Source: Gigaspora rosea (taxonomy: Eukaryota > Glomeromycota > Glomeromycetes > Diversisporales > Gigasporaceae). Taken from it: a DNA stretch of 64,000 nucleotides. This document shows positions 12,900 through 25,659 of this stretch, piece after piece. Below the pieces are notes generated by a model that made no database searches, was not told the origin of the DNA, and was given only the letters and a program-made list of their open reading frames with translations. The position numbers and the translations under genes are program-made. The DNA lies in assembly GCA_003550325.1 (NCBI GenBank), contig QKWP01000031.1, positions 310,409-374,408 on the forward strand. The letters are read 5' to 3'. Numbering within the stretch: position 1 is the first letter of the stretch; the number at the start of each line of letters is the position of its first letter.

Positions 12900-15521
12900 G
12901 TAAAAAAAGTAGTTAAAAATATTGGTCGTCCAGAAGGTCCTGTTTGGAGTTATTTTACAAAAGGAAAACAAGTTGGAAAAGGAAAATATGAAGCAACATG
13001 TAATTTTTGTGAAGAAACTTGGAATCATAGTAACCTAGTGAATTAGTAAATCATTTAGCTAATCACTGTCAAAAAGCTAATTCAACAATTATTTGTCAGT
13101 TTCTTACAAAAATTCTTTCTATTAATTCTGAATAAGGGGAATCTAGTAAAAAAAGAAAGATTAATAGTCAAGGACCACTTGATCAATATGTTAGTTTAAT
13201 AAAATTAGATAATCAAAAAATTAAAAGAATTCATCTTGCTTGGTCTAAAGCTTTTACAATATGTGGAATTTCATGGCAAATTATTGAAAATCCCTTTTTT
13301 ATAGAAGCTTTAAAAGAAATGAATTTATTATATGAACCACCTACACGACAACTTTTGTCTAATAATCTGTTAGAGCAACAATTAGCAATAGTTAATCATA
13401 AAATGGATAAAATTTTTAAACAATATTCAAATTTAACATTGGGTAACTATATTTATTATAATTTATTATTATTTTTCGCAATTAATCTGTATAAAATATT
13501 ATAATAACTTATAAATTATTAATTTAGCATTAGATGGGTGGAATAGTAAAAAAAATAATTCTTATTGGAATTTTATAGTTATTACACCAGAGCGTAAAGA
13601 ATATTTATATAAACTTTGTGATTTTTCAAATGAGAGCCATACTGCAAAGTTTTTAGCTAATAAAATTGAAGATGTTTTGGATTCAATTGGAGCAGAACAT
13701 TTTGCAGTGATAATGGGGCTAATATTAAACTTGCTTGAAATATGGTTACTGCACAATATCCATATATTTTTAGTATTAGATGTATTGCACATGCAATAAA
13801 CCTAGTTGCACAAGATATTTTAAAAAATGAGTGGGCTGATAAATTAATAAAAAATGCAATATATTATATAATTTTTTTAAATCTTCACATCAAGCAGGTA
13901 TGTATTATAATTTTATTATTTAAATAATTTAAATTTATTTAATATAAAATTTATATACTTATAAATTAAAGGAGCAGAAATAAGATTATTAATAGAAGAA
14001 TATAAAATTGATGGAGGTGGTCTTAAAAATTATTCAAAAACTAGATGGACTACTGCAAGTGATTCAGTTGAAAGTGTAATACTGTAATACATTTAGAAAA
14101 AGTTTTAAAAAAGGTAATTTATTATAGATATATTTAGTATAAGTAAATATATAAAATTATTATAAAATTATAATATCTAAAAACTATTTATTTTAAGCTA
14201 AATAAAAACTAACTTTTACTCTAATTCAAACTATTTATAAATTTGGTTAAATTAATTTAAATATTTAATTTTAATAAATTATAATTTTATACTAATTATA
14301 TATATCTATTTATATTAAATATTAACTAAAATGTTTTAATTATAATTAATTTATTTTAGATTGCTGAAGATAATATTTTAACAAATGACCAAATTAATAA
14401 TATTATTAATCGTTATACTTTTTTTAATTATTTAAAAATACTAAATTTTGTTTTATTATCTTTAAAAAAATCTATTTTATTATTAGAAAGCAAATGTGCA
14501 AATCTTGGTGATTGTTATTTAAGCTTAGCAAAATCTGCTGCTACAATTAAAAAATTACCAATTCATCAACAACCTGAATTTCGTAGATATTGTTTTAGTA
14601 TTATAAACAAAAGATTTAAAGAATTTGATGATGATTTATATTTGTTAGGATATTTTTTAACACCAAATTTTCGAAGTAAGTATATTTTAAATATAAACTA
14701 TTTTAAATTATCAATTATTTTATTAATTTTATAATTTAGATCTTGGATTTAAAAAAGGGCAATTTTCTAGAATTATTTTAATAGTAGGCACAATATGGCA
14801 AAAATTAAATAATAATTGTACTAGTGGTAATATTATAGCAGCCCATCTTCGTTTATATAAAGAAAATAAATATCCTTATGATGCATCATATACTCAAGGA
14901 CACGATACACCATTATTATGGTGGAATTCTTTAGAACCTGAACCAAATTATTTACAAGAAATAGCATTAAAAATTTTAGCTATTACTCCTAATAGTGCAT
15001 CTTGTGAAAGAAATTTTTTTTTACTTACTTGATTAACTGGAAACAAACGTATTCAACTTAGTACTGAAAAATTAGAAACTATAGCAAAATTATGCACTTT
15101 TTATAATTCTAATGCTAAAAAAGAACTTTCATACTTTGCTAATGAAATGGCTGAAGAGGAATTATTAAAAATATTAAAGCAAACAAATAGTAAAACATTT
15201 GAAAAAACTTTAAAAAAAGAAGACTTTGATAAAAAAATATTATTTAATGATTATTTAGAATCAAATTCAGATTCAGATTCTTTATCTCAAAGTAATATAA
15301 AAACTAAAGAAGATTTGGTTTTATTTTTGGAAAAAGGGTTAGATTTAGATGATCGAATTTTTATTGATGATTTGGAAAAATTTCCTGATGATAATGATAG
15401 TGATAATGACTATTTATCAGAAAATAATGAACCTATAGAAAATAATGAAGAAAATCAAACTTTTGAGCCTGAAGATTATGATTGGAACCCAGAAGATTTA
15501 TTAATGGCTGATGATGATTAG
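12900..15521 (+). pseudogene. hAT transposase (BED finger, hAT dimerisation region), broken
   Basis: Multi-exon transposase remnant. A BED-type zinc finger lies at about 12930-13085 (CNFCEETWN ... ELVNHLANHC) with a frameshift near 13040. The catalytic-region pieces follow: LALDGWNSKK (13530 on), SDNGANIKL (about 13705, frameshifted, then an in-frame TGA), and RCIAHAINLVAQDIL (13780 on). After introns near 13448-13528 and 13898-13970 come EEYKIDGGGLKNYSKTRWT (about 14000) and a central piece from about 14360. The C-terminal dimerisation region at 14920-15030 reads WWNSLEPEPNYLQEIALKIL then NSASCERNFF. There a TGA replaces what is probably a conserved W codon. The acidic tail (15147-15521) is open. 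At least three lesions make it inactive. Confidence 0.85.
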
Positions 15522-15689
15522 TAAGTAAAATTTAATATTTTAAAAAACTATTTTTTATATTTATATTAAATTATTTTATATATAATAAAATATAAACAAG
15601 AATATTTTTGTTATTCTGTAAGTTTTTATATTATATTATTTTAAAAAATTAATAATAATTTATAACATACTGTAACTTATAATTTTTAT

Positions 15690-16620
15690 TAACTTTCTCA
15701 AAGACCACTTATTAAATTTCTTATATAAATATTTTACCAAATCTAAATCTGAAATTCAGGCAATACTAATTTTTTTAATATACAATTTTTTAAAATGTTT
15801 GTAATTGCCCATATTATAGACTTAATTTAAAGAGTCTGAAGCTATGATTGAGTATATTCAAATATGCTCCAATCATGTACTCAAAATTCCGTTAATCAGA
15901 TAATTAAATATGCAAGGAGCCTTACTACCCAGTTTCAACTACTGTTAACTCTCCAAAAACTGATATGCATAATAGATAGATCTTGTATCAGTATTGAGAA
16001 GTAATCAGATTTGATAACATTATAAGCTATTAGATTCATTCTGTTGAACTTCCTAAAACCAATTCCATCAAAACTGAAATCTAATAAGAAATTAATATAC
16101 CAATTCCCTTGCCATCATATAAATCTAATAATTTATAATTGTTTCAAATCTAAAGGGCTCTTAATACTAATACAAAGCTGTTCACTATGCATATTGGTTT
16201 CAGAAGATTTAAATTCGTGAATATGCATAAAATAATTAATGCACTTCGAATATATATAAATAACTAGAATCTCAATGTATCCCAATAAAGAATTGAACGT
16301 TTTATTAAATACATACTGTTAAACCTCTTAAAGCCGATATGCGTGGTGAGCAAATTTTGTTCAGTATTGAGAGGTCATCAAATCTGAAACCATTATAAAC
16401 TATTAGATTTCATATAGCAGAAACAGATTTTGCAGATAAACTTTTTATGAGATCACAGGTTGCCAACTTTGACAGGATCAGTTCTGTTTTGGAAAGTTCA
16501 GCAGTATTTAAAATAAGCTATTCAAATTAACATAAAATAGTCTGTTGAATAGGATAGGTAAACTTCGAATCAATTATTATAATATTTGAATTTCAGATAA
16601 TATCGGAACTATTGGATTTT
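15690..16620. repeat. Diverged repeats with pogo-like motif, inside the hAT
   Basis: Two direct copies (about 15940-16060 and 16305-16430) share CTGTTAA(A)C-CTC, then GATATGC, then CAGTATTGAGA(A/G)GT. The CTGTTAAACCTCTTAAAG form resembles ends of pogo-like elements, but no complete element is delimited. From 16620 to 17050 I see nothing recognisable. Confidence 0.4.
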
Positions 16621-17964
16621 ATTAGATTTATATCTTGATTTCGGAATTTGGAATAAAACCAAAAAAATTTGGAAATAAACCAATTTTGAGTGAAACATTA
16701 ACTGACAAGCATAATAATAGTTTATAATTGAAGATCCGAAAACAATGTATGTACATCTTATTAATTTTTATTATCTGTACTAATTTATTAATAAAGTCTT
16801 TTATTGATTTAGCTAATAGGCGTAATAATTTTTTTTTAATTGATATCGATATACAGAAATATGTGGAATAACCCATGTATTATTGTTAATTTTCTTAATT
16901 GTGCTAATTTGCTTAATTGATAAATTACTTCTTAAGTTACTTATTAAAATTGATATAATTGTATGTTTTAAATTTTAGTATTATATAAACATAAATGTAG
17001 GAGCCAGTGGCGCCCTTACTTACACTTGCTTCTGTTTCTCATCTTTTATTAGTTTTGTACCCTTTGCAGTTTCGTCACCTCTCGTCAGTTTCGTCACCTT
17101 TCGTCAATTTCGTCACCTTTCGCCAGTTTCGTCACCTTTCATCATTTCGTCATTTGAGATTTTAATTGACGAAAGACGAAACTAGGTTTCGCATTTCGTC
17201 AGCGCGAAACCTCAAGGTTTCTTCTAACATCTATATTTCTAACATTAAATGTTCTCAAAGAATTCGCCATTTCTGAAGATTTTTGAAAATAAATGAATGC
17301 CTTATGTTCATCCTTTTCAATTCTAATTCCATAAATATAACAATATCGAACATTACTTGTTCCAAGAGCGTTTCCCATCTCTGCAGATTTTTGATAATAA
17401 ATGAATGCCTTACGTTCATCGTTTTCAACTCCACTTCCAGTCAGAAAACAACATCCAACTTCATTCGTTCCATTAACGTTGCAGATTTTTGATAATTAAT
17501 GAATGCCTTATATTCATCCTTTACAACTCCAATACCATTTACATAGCATGCACTGACAAGATATATTCCATAAGAATGATTAATCTCTGCAGATTTTCGT
17601 TAATATTTGAATGTCTTAAGCCTCCTTTATAACCCGTTTTCCATAACGATAACAATAATTTGAACTATAGAGTTAATTGGATTATCTAAGCAAAAATTAA
17701 TAATATTTTCTAGGTTTTGCTTTTTCTTTAATAGAAATTGTTCAAATGTATCAAAAATTAAACTAATATTATTGGTTTTTAATCTTTTCTTCATTATACA
17801 GATTACACATTTCATTAACAATTTGTTTAGAAAATAATGTGAAAAACCTTGCAAATTCTTATTTTCTAAATACAATTGAGTATCATTGCTAGCTATTTGA
17901 TTAATATCTGATGACACTCGATTTTTTCAGGTTGCTTTACTAATAGGTTATTGTAATTTGACAT

Positions 17965-19912
17965 TATGACGCAAGAAAAGAATTACATTGCATGACGTAC
18001 ATTTATTTTTAGATTTTTTTTTTTTTACTGTAATAGTACTTTTGTTTGATTAGCTGTTGTTCAATTGAATTTATACAGTTTAAAGCAATTTTTTAAGAAC
18101 CAAAAATAAATAAGAAGAATTGCATAGCAAGTTTTGTGAGCTTTGTTTTCTTAAAAAATAATTTTAATCATCTTTAAAAAAATTAGCATACTAGCGATTT
18201 CTCATATATTGTAACTACTTGAACAACATTGATGATGGACGCAATGGAGGAATTTACTTCTTTTATTCTCAATAAGTAGCTGCCTATCGACACTATTTAT
18301 GTCTAAATCTTGTTAGACATTCCCTTATTATTGTATTAATTTGATTAAAATATTAAAAGTAACCAAAACTAGGAACTCACCCTCCGTTAAAGATCGCTGT
18401 AATATTCCTTGAAAAACTTTAAATAATTTACTATTGCTACCTGACGAAAAAAGATGCGATAATTGAAGATGGTTAATCTAGAAAAGTTAAGCACATTTGG
18501 ATATTTTGAGGAATGCTTAGGTTACTAGTGATTTGACTCGTCAATTCGTTGCTAAAATAACTCGACTTGCCATTTATTCGAATCAGTAATTTTTAATTTG
18601 TGAGTCAAAATATATTAACTATTTAATAAGATTTGAAAAAAAATATTCCATTGCCTATCGGAATGAAATACGCTCGTTATTGTAATTAGTAATTTAATTT
18701 TTAAAATTCAAAAAATAATTCGAATTATTGTACAGTTTTTTATGAAACGAATGTCCAATTTATTTCCATATTGTTCAGTGTGAAATTAAATCGGACTTTA
18801 TAATGATACCGTTATTGGTTGGGTTTGTTTAATATTTTTCTGATTACATATTAGATATAAAATTTGATTGGCCAATCAAACATTACATTTAACATATGAC
18901 CAGAAAAATATTCACGATATTGAAAATCACCTACCCAATAACTATAAATGATTAACTCGATCAAATGATTCGTACACTTTGAGTTTAATTTGCGAATTAT
19001 GAGTTTTAGCACGAGTCCAATTGCTCACTAAATTTTTGCATTAATAGAATAATTTAAAATCATATCAAATTAATCGGTTAATAAAATCAGCATTACTTAA
19101 TTAGTTTACATACAATATTGGGTTATTTATTTATAAGTGGCCTGAAAATCTTGAAACTATTTTACTATAACTTAAATTTATAGTATAATAATTAATATTA
19201 CAGTTTATACTGAAATCTGTGTCTTGATTTGATAATATAAGCTCTGCTAAGAATTACATAAATTTAAATACTAACTCTAAAAAAAAAATAAAAATCTCTA
19301 AAAAAGTTTAAATTTCTATAACAAATTTTAATATCAGCTACTACGATTAATTTAAACTATGTTCTTTAAATTATTACATGGTGGTTATTTATTATAATTT
19401 ATATAAGCTTTAAAATGTATAGTCAAATATATAATTGATACGTATTTGCTATATAACCTGTCACAAATAACAAGATTGCATATATAATACCCAAAAAATA
19501 TTAAACAGATTAACTATCACATAAATCAATACAATCATGGCTATTGGATGTGTTATTATTTTATTAACACTTGATTTTTATTAAAAATACATACGTATAA
19601 TAAAGTATAATTTCTTAATAAATACATAATAATAAACTTATATAATAAAATTTAAATTTATCATTTANTACGTATTCGCGATATAACCTGTCACAATAAC
19701 AGGATTGCATATATAATATCCAAAATATATTAAACAGATTAATTATCACATAAATCAATACAATTCATGGCTGTTATTATTTTTATAGAAACTTGATTTT
19801 TTATTAAAAATACATACCAGATACATATAATAAAGTATAATTTCTTAATAAATACATAATAATAAACTTATATAATAAAATTTAAATTTATCATTTAAAC
19901 AAACCTGATTTG
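17965..19912. repeat. Flanks between the wrecked copy and copy 2, with an N at 19668
   Basis: 17965-18480 resembles the 5' flank of a Sel1-kinase, and 18500-19667 resembles the 3' flank of another (compare 2560-3720). At 19668 a single N occurs. The 230 bp before it (from about 19437) repeats, with differences, in the 240 bp after it. From 19669 on the sequence is almost identical to 30948 on. No gene. Confidence 0.75.
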
Positions 19913-21790
19913 TTAAATATCATCTGGAATTTCTATAATACTAGCACTTTTAATGATACCCAGTTTCGATAATTTAGAACAAATTTCGAATATATTATAT
20001 GGTTTGCTCGTATATATATTGTTTAAATGTTCACTAATAATAGATGAATTTTTGTTGATCTCATCACTAGCTAAGAATTGCTTTTTTGTAATTCTATCTT
20101 TACTCTTATTTTTGATAATTCTTTCTAAAAATTGTTTACTTTTACTAATTTTCAACCATTCATCTAGTTTAGTAATTATTCCTATAATACTAGGCCGTTT
20201 TTCTGGATCAGAATTCATGCAATGATTTGCCAATTCAACATAGCAATCAGGAGTACCAGGTGCAAAATTTGGTCGTAGTCCATTACAAATCCTAACTACT
20301 AGATCAAAATCAAATTTACAATCATTAAAAGACCTTTGTCCAGTTGTCATCTCGACCATAATAATTCCAAATGAATAAATATCTGATGCTTCTGTGTATG
20401 GCTTTTTTTGAAAGAGTTCAGGTGCAATATAGGGTAAAACGCCATGAATACGTTCCTCTTGTTCTTTTTCGTCAAGTGGTTTTGATAAACCTAGATCAGT
20501 AATATATGCTTCATAATTTTCTTTTAGCAAGATATTTCCAGGATGTAAATCTCGATGTAAATAACCTTTAGAATGTATAAGATAAAGATTAGACACAATA
20601 TCATGGAGTATCTTTAATTTAATTTTCCATTCAAATTTAAAGATATTAGTAAGATTTTTACTTAATGATCCATATTTTGCATAACTAAGTACTAAAATAT
20701 AGTCATTTGTTTTTTCATCTCTAGATATTCCCAAATATTGTCCTAAACTATGACAAGCTATTAACTAAAAAAAATAAAATAAATAATTTGTTAATATTCG
20801 AAATTAAAAATAAATATTAAAATTGCTTAAAAAAAATACCTCTTTTAAAAATGGTTCTTTATTTTTATTAGGATCCTTTACAATCTTAATTGCTACTTCT
20901 TCATAAATTCCATATTGCTTTAGATATCTTGTTTTAAAAACAGTAGAAAACGCTCCTTTGCCTATCTCTTCAGTATTTTCAAATTTATCATATGGTATCC
21001 AATGAAAATATTCTAGTTTTTTAAGAATAGGATGTTGTTCAGTAATAGCTGATTTTAAATACCATTCAAAAGCAATATCAATATTCCTTTCAACAATAAT
21101 TCCTTGACGGTAATATTCACCAACATAATACATTCCACTAGCAAACCCCTTTTCTGCTGATTTTTTAAAATATTCAAACGCTTTCTTTTCGTCCTTTTCA
21201 GGACCAATTCCATCTTTGTAACAAGCTCCAACGCTAAATATTGCGAATTCGTTGCCCATATCTGCAGCTTTTTGATAAAATATGAATGCCTTATGATCAT
21301 CCTTATCAACTCCAATTCCATTATGATAACAATATCCAACATTAGTTGTTCCGTCAGAGTTTCCCATCTCTGCAGCTTTTTGAGAATACATGAATGCCTT
21401 ATGTTCATCCTTTTCGACTCCAATTCCATATAGATAACAAAATCCAACAGCATGTATTCCACTAGCGAATCCCATCTCTGCAGACTTTTGATAATAAATG
21501 AATGCCTTATGTTCATTTTTTTCAACTCCGATTCCATTTTCATAACAATATCCAACATAATGTAATCCACTAGAATTACCCATCTCTGCTAATTTTTGAT
21601 AATAATTGAATGCTTTACGTTCATCTTTTTCAATATCATTAACAATTTCATTTAGAAATTCATGTGAAAAATCCTGTAAATAAATATCTTCTAAATTCAA
21701 TTGAGTATCATTGCTGGCTATTTGATTAATATCTGATAAAAACTCGATTTTTTCAGGCTGATTTACAAATAGGTTATTGCAATTTGACAT
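19913..21790 (-). CDS. Sel1-repeat protein kinase, copy 2 (shortened, intact)
   Basis: Paralogue of the kinase at 3.7-5.8 kb. Exons are 21790-20840 and 20764-19913, with a GT-AG intron of 75 bp in phase 0; the product is 600 residues. The leader is joined directly to the second half of the first Sel1 repeat (EIVND then IEKDERKAFNYYQ), which removes about 62 residues relative to copy 1. Five and a half Sel1 repeats remain. The kinase motifs are complete: glycine loop 277-284, VAIK K302, HRDLHPGN D389, DLG D407, APE. Exon 2 begins LIACHSLG where copy 1 has LMVCHSLG. The start at 21790 is supported by the TATA box at 21837-21842 and by conservation. Exon 2 is nearly identical to that of copy 3. 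The N at 19668, 245 bp beyond the stop, leaves some doubt about the assembly. Confidence 0.82.
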
Positions 21791-21836
21791 TTTGACGCAA
21801 GAAAAGTAAGTTGCATATCGATATAGTTGCATCAAA

Positions 21837-21842
21837 TTTATA
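21837..21842 (-). promoter_or_regulatory. TATA box of Sel1-kinase copy 2
   Basis: TATAAA, far edge 52 bp upstream of the ATG at 21790, as in copy 1. Confidence 0.6.
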
Positions 21843-22666
21843 CGCAGAGTTATGTATTACATTGCACAACATGCATTTATTTTTAGATGTTTTTATACTA
21901 TATTAGGACTTTGTGTGATTGGCTGTAATTTTAATCGAATTTTACATTATTTTTACAGTTTAAGCATTTTTTCAAAAAAAAAAACAAAATAAAATAAGAA
22001 AAATTGTATAGCAAGTTTATTAGAGTTGTAGGGCTTTGTTTTCTTAAAAAGTAATTTTAATAATTTTAATCATTTTTTAAAAAAAATTAGCATTCTAGCT
22101 ACTTCTCATATATCGTAACTACTTGAAAATGGACACAATGGAGGAATTCATTTCTTATATTCTTCATAAGTAGCAGTCGACGCTATTTATGTTAAATCTT
22201 GTTATACAAGTATTGTATTACTTTGATTTAAAATATTAAAAGTAACCAAAAACTCGGATCTCATAATCGTTAAAAATTGCAGTGATAAACTTTAAATAAA
22301 TTTCCTATTGCTACTTTAATCAAAGTTTGTGAATCTATAAACTCTAGAATATTTCAAGCACATTTGGATATTTGAGACATGCTTAGGTTAAGGTTACTAG
22401 TGATTAACTCGTCAATTCGTTACTCGAATACTCGAATTTGTCATGATTTTAATTGTGTAATTTAACTCGTGAGTCAAAATATATTATAAGACTTGGTAAA
22501 TAAACTTTCCTTTGCCTATCGGAATATGAAATATACTCGCCTTTGTAAATAGTTATTTAAAACTGAAAAAAATAATTCGAATTGAGTAAAACTAGAAAAA
22601 CTAAAAAAGAGTCAACTCGGTCAAATAAATCGAGCAAAGCTCGTACACTTTGAGTTTAATTCACGT
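21843..22666. repeat. 5' flank of Sel1-kinase copy 2
   Basis: Collinear with 5842-6420 and 33431-34230, including the CCTATCGGAATATGAAATAT marker near 22515. No gene. Confidence 0.7.
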
Positions 22667-22674
22667 ATCATTGG

Positions 22675-23515
22675 CAGACGTGCCGAAAAATTAATTGCAA
22701 TTAATATCACAATCTGCGTATACAGTTAGCAATCAATTAAAATTATCACAAAAATAATTGAAACTCAATTAATGACGAAATAATTGCAATTAATTGCAAT
22801 TAAAATTTTCTTTCATTTTATCTCGTAGAGCACTCTACACAGTATCTGATGTGACACGATTTTTTTTAGATATTGAAAAATTAAAAATCACATCGACATG
22901 CATTAATATACATAAAAGTAAAGAATATTTTAAACAATTAATAATATTATCGTTATTATTTGCTGTGGAAGAAACGCCAAATTCAGAACATTACATTGCT
23001 GGTAAATCAGCTTGAAAAGTTCATGCTTCGCATCTATATGATTCATTAAATTCGTAAAGCCAGTTCATTTTTTTTGGGTTATTGTCTGTGATCCGGGAGG
23101 ACATAAGTTACATTGATGCTTGCCGTCATCTATGGCTAAAAAAGCCTCGACATAACACTTGTTTGAAACTTTTGTATTCATTGAATCAATTGTAAAAATG
23201 AAAAAAATGAGTGCACTATTTTGACGTGCGTGTCTTTAAAATTGTAATTTTCTTTTGTTATTTAAATTTATTTAACTCTATTCATTATTCAAGTTTGACG
23301 CAATAAATTAATATAATCATGACGCGCATGTTTTTAAAAATGTAATTTTCTTGTGCTATGTAAATTTATTTAACTCGATTCATTACTCAAGTTTGACGCA
23401 ATAAATTAATATAATCTTAGCGGCGAATATATGAAATGCAGGCTAATTACGTGCGCCACCAATCAATTAATTGAGTTCGAAAATTGCCCCCACAATCAAT
23501 TATTCGGTAGGCCTG
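22675..23515 (-). mobile_element. hAT-derived element (841 bp) with a BED-finger remnant
   Basis: The ends are CAGACGTGCCGAAAAATTAA and, in reverse complement, CAGGCCTACCGAATAATTGA. Both flanks carry ATCATTGG (22667-22674 and 23516-23523), a perfect 8-bp duplication. On the minus strand around 23010-23160 a zinc-finger-like piece reads HQCNLCPPGS, then after a stop TGFTNLMNHIDAKH, matching the C2-H-x-H pattern of BED fingers of hAT transposases. The rest of the transposase is gone. The + strand open frame at 22794-23015 is not recognisable. Confidence 0.82.
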
Positions 23516-23544
23516 ATCATTGGGGTGTGAGGGCGTACTATGTA

Positions 23545-23940
23545 AATTAAACCTATATAATAAAATTTATTAGTGAAGATCTTTAAAATTTTAAATAGAT
23601 GCGCTAGCTTAAACGGTTCGAGTACAGACCGTTATTGCTTCTTCGCAAACAAAGTTATAGAGCCATTTTTTTTAAAAAGAAATTAAATTAAGCTTTTTTT
23701 TTTTTTTATTAAGAATAAAAAATATAATTATTGCAAATTTTTAAATTGATGCACAGCTCTAACGGCTTGATAGTTTCAGATAAAATTTGGCAAAGACCAG
23801 CAATATGTCTCTACAAGGAAAGTTATAGAGCCATATTTCATTTAATTATAAAAAAATTTTAACATTTTATATTTTTTTTCTTAATTCTCATTTACATATC
23901 TAAAAATCTTCATTAATAAATTTTATTATATAACCACATA
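23545..23940. mobile_element. Foldback MITE next to the hAT remnant
   Basis: Outer inverted repeats of about 31 bp: TATATAATAAAATTTATTAG at 23551 on and its counterpart read on the minus strand at about 23934 down. The interior contains two diverged direct copies ending AAAGTTATAGAGCCATATTT. The Sel1-kinase flank resumes at about 23950, so the whole 22667-23950 stretch is inserted DNA. Confidence 0.65.
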
Positions 23941-23949
23941 TAGTTTTGA

Positions 23950-25659
23950 TCTAAACAGTATGCATGAGTTTTAGCACGAGTCCAACCATTGAAAATTACT
24001 TCATATATTTTTTCGATTAATAGAATCATTTAAAATCACTATTAAAAAAATCATTTAATAAAGTCAGCATTATATTGCTTTAATAATTTATATATATTTA
24101 CTAACAACATTGCGTTATTTATTTATAAACAATGTTTTTTTAAATAGTTGCCTGATCATCTTAAAACTACTTAATTAAAAGAACATTCACTTTAGTCGGA
24201 TATATATATATATAAATAATGACCAATGATTCAGTAATGAGGTAATGATATAGAAAATAACTAAATAATGCCTTTGTATCCTTATTTTTCTTCAATAAAA
24301 TGCTAGCCTTCAAATCTTGAAGATCAAGTTATAAAAATTATATCTTATTTTTTATTAGCTATTCTCAAATATTTAAATGAAACTATTAACAATGTATAGC
24401 ATTATCAATAAATTTTACAGTGAACTCGAATCGATATCATCAACAATCTTTCCATATTACTGTGAGAATGATTAATTTTCAATAATTATTAGTGAAAATT
24501 GTACAATGAAATTGCATGAAATAGCTTTGTGATTATTAAACAAAATAAAAATACTTCATATGAACTTAGTTTATTTTTTCGCAGAACTTTTATTTTTAAC
24601 CCGTTTTGGGTCTTATTTTAAATTTGAATGTTGCGAATGGAATTATCACTGATTCATTAAATCTTAAAATGTTAAACTAATTAAAAAACATGACATCTTT
24701 ATTCTCATTTGTCATTATGCCTTACACATCAAAACATATCGATTAAATAATAAAAATTTCAATGTAAAAATATTGAAAATTTCAAAGTAAGCATATTGCT
24801 TTAATAATAAAATTTAAATATAAATTTCATTATGCTTTTTTTTTAATAACATTTAATTTAAAAATTCATGGATGCGCATAAACATTTTGATTAATCAAGT
24901 AAGTATATTAATAAATAGTTATGGTTAATTATTAAATTAATAAATAATAATAATCATTCGCATTTAGGCCATGCAAAATTAATTAGTTGGTTTGCAATAT
25001 CATGTCGGGTCAAATTTGGAAATTTCTAAAAAGCTTTTTATATATTTTGATAATAAATGATTTTTTATAAAATTTTATATATGAAATTTAATGGCCGTGT
25101 GGCATGTAAATTTCTTGTTAAGAAAATCAAGTAATTAAATTTGTATTACCTTAATTAAATTTGTATTACTTTAATTAAATTTGTATTTCTTTAATTAAAT
25201 TTGTATTTCCTTAATTAAATTTGTATTTCCTTAATTAAATTTGTATTTCCTTAATTAAATTNTGTATTTCTTTAATTAAATTTGTATTTCCTTAATTAAA
25301 TTTGTATTTCCTTAATTAAATTTGTATTTCCTTAATTAAATTTGTATTCCTTAAATAAATTTGAATTTCCTTAAATAAATTTGTACTTCCTTAATTAAAT
25401 TTGTATTTCCTTAATTTAGAAAAATTATTGATTTTTTTTCCAAAGCTTTACTAATAAATATTTATTCGTCTTTTTTTTTTTTTTTTATTGAAAAAATTAC
25501 AATTAATCGTTAATTGTTTAACCAAATTGACTTGTAATACCAGTTTCGAAAATTTTGGATTAACTGTCAACAACATTCGGTTTAAACTTAATAAATTTTA
25601 TGCGGTTAATGATTCAATTAAAATAATATTACAGTACTGATTGATATTTCTTAAATTCT
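23950..25659. repeat. Continuation of the array flank
   Basis: Collinear with 6420-7600 and 34230-35360. No gene. It contains the minisatellite at 25133-25415. Confidence 0.65.
25133..25415. repeat. 20-bp minisatellite, about 14 copies
   Basis: Unit TTAATTAAATTTGTATTTCC, with single-base variants concentrated at the two edges. An N at 25262 falls inside, so the copy number in the assembly is uncertain. Only about one unit is present at the equivalent spot near 35340. Confidence 0.92.

Larger units (their letters stand above)
11761..17235 (+). mobile_element. hAT-type element (5475 bp) inside the wrecked Sel1-kinase
   Basis: The ends are TATAGTTGTTAGACGAAACC on the left and, in reverse complement, TATAGATGTTAGAAGAAACC on the right. 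The flanking 8-mers TTTCCAAC (11753-11760) and TTTCTAAC (17236-17243) are a target-site duplication with one change. Removing the element and one duplication restores collinearity with the Sel1 sequence of copies 2 and 3. It holds a broken transposase gene, internal tandem repeats and GACGAAA-type subterminal repeats at both ends. Confidence 0.88.
11151..17964 (-). pseudogene. Sel1-repeat protein kinase, wrecked copy
   Basis: Remnant of a fourth Sel1-kinase gene. The start (ATG at 17964, MSNYNNL) and leader lie at 17964-17627 with frameshifts, and Sel1 repeats lie at 17630-17244 and 11760-11600. The linker and glycine-loop region (KGAFS, degenerate) lies near 11390-11560, the intron near 11310-11390, and the first part of exon 2 runs down to about 11151, where it stops abruptly. 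Everything from the catalytic HRD loop on is deleted. A hAT element (11761-17235) splits the Sel1 region, with an imperfect 8-bp duplication. Multiple frameshifts rule out function. Confidence 0.85.

Noticed and set aside
25133..25415. CRISPR-like or regulatory array of 20-bp units
   Set aside because: The units are contiguous with no spacers; it is a minisatellite.
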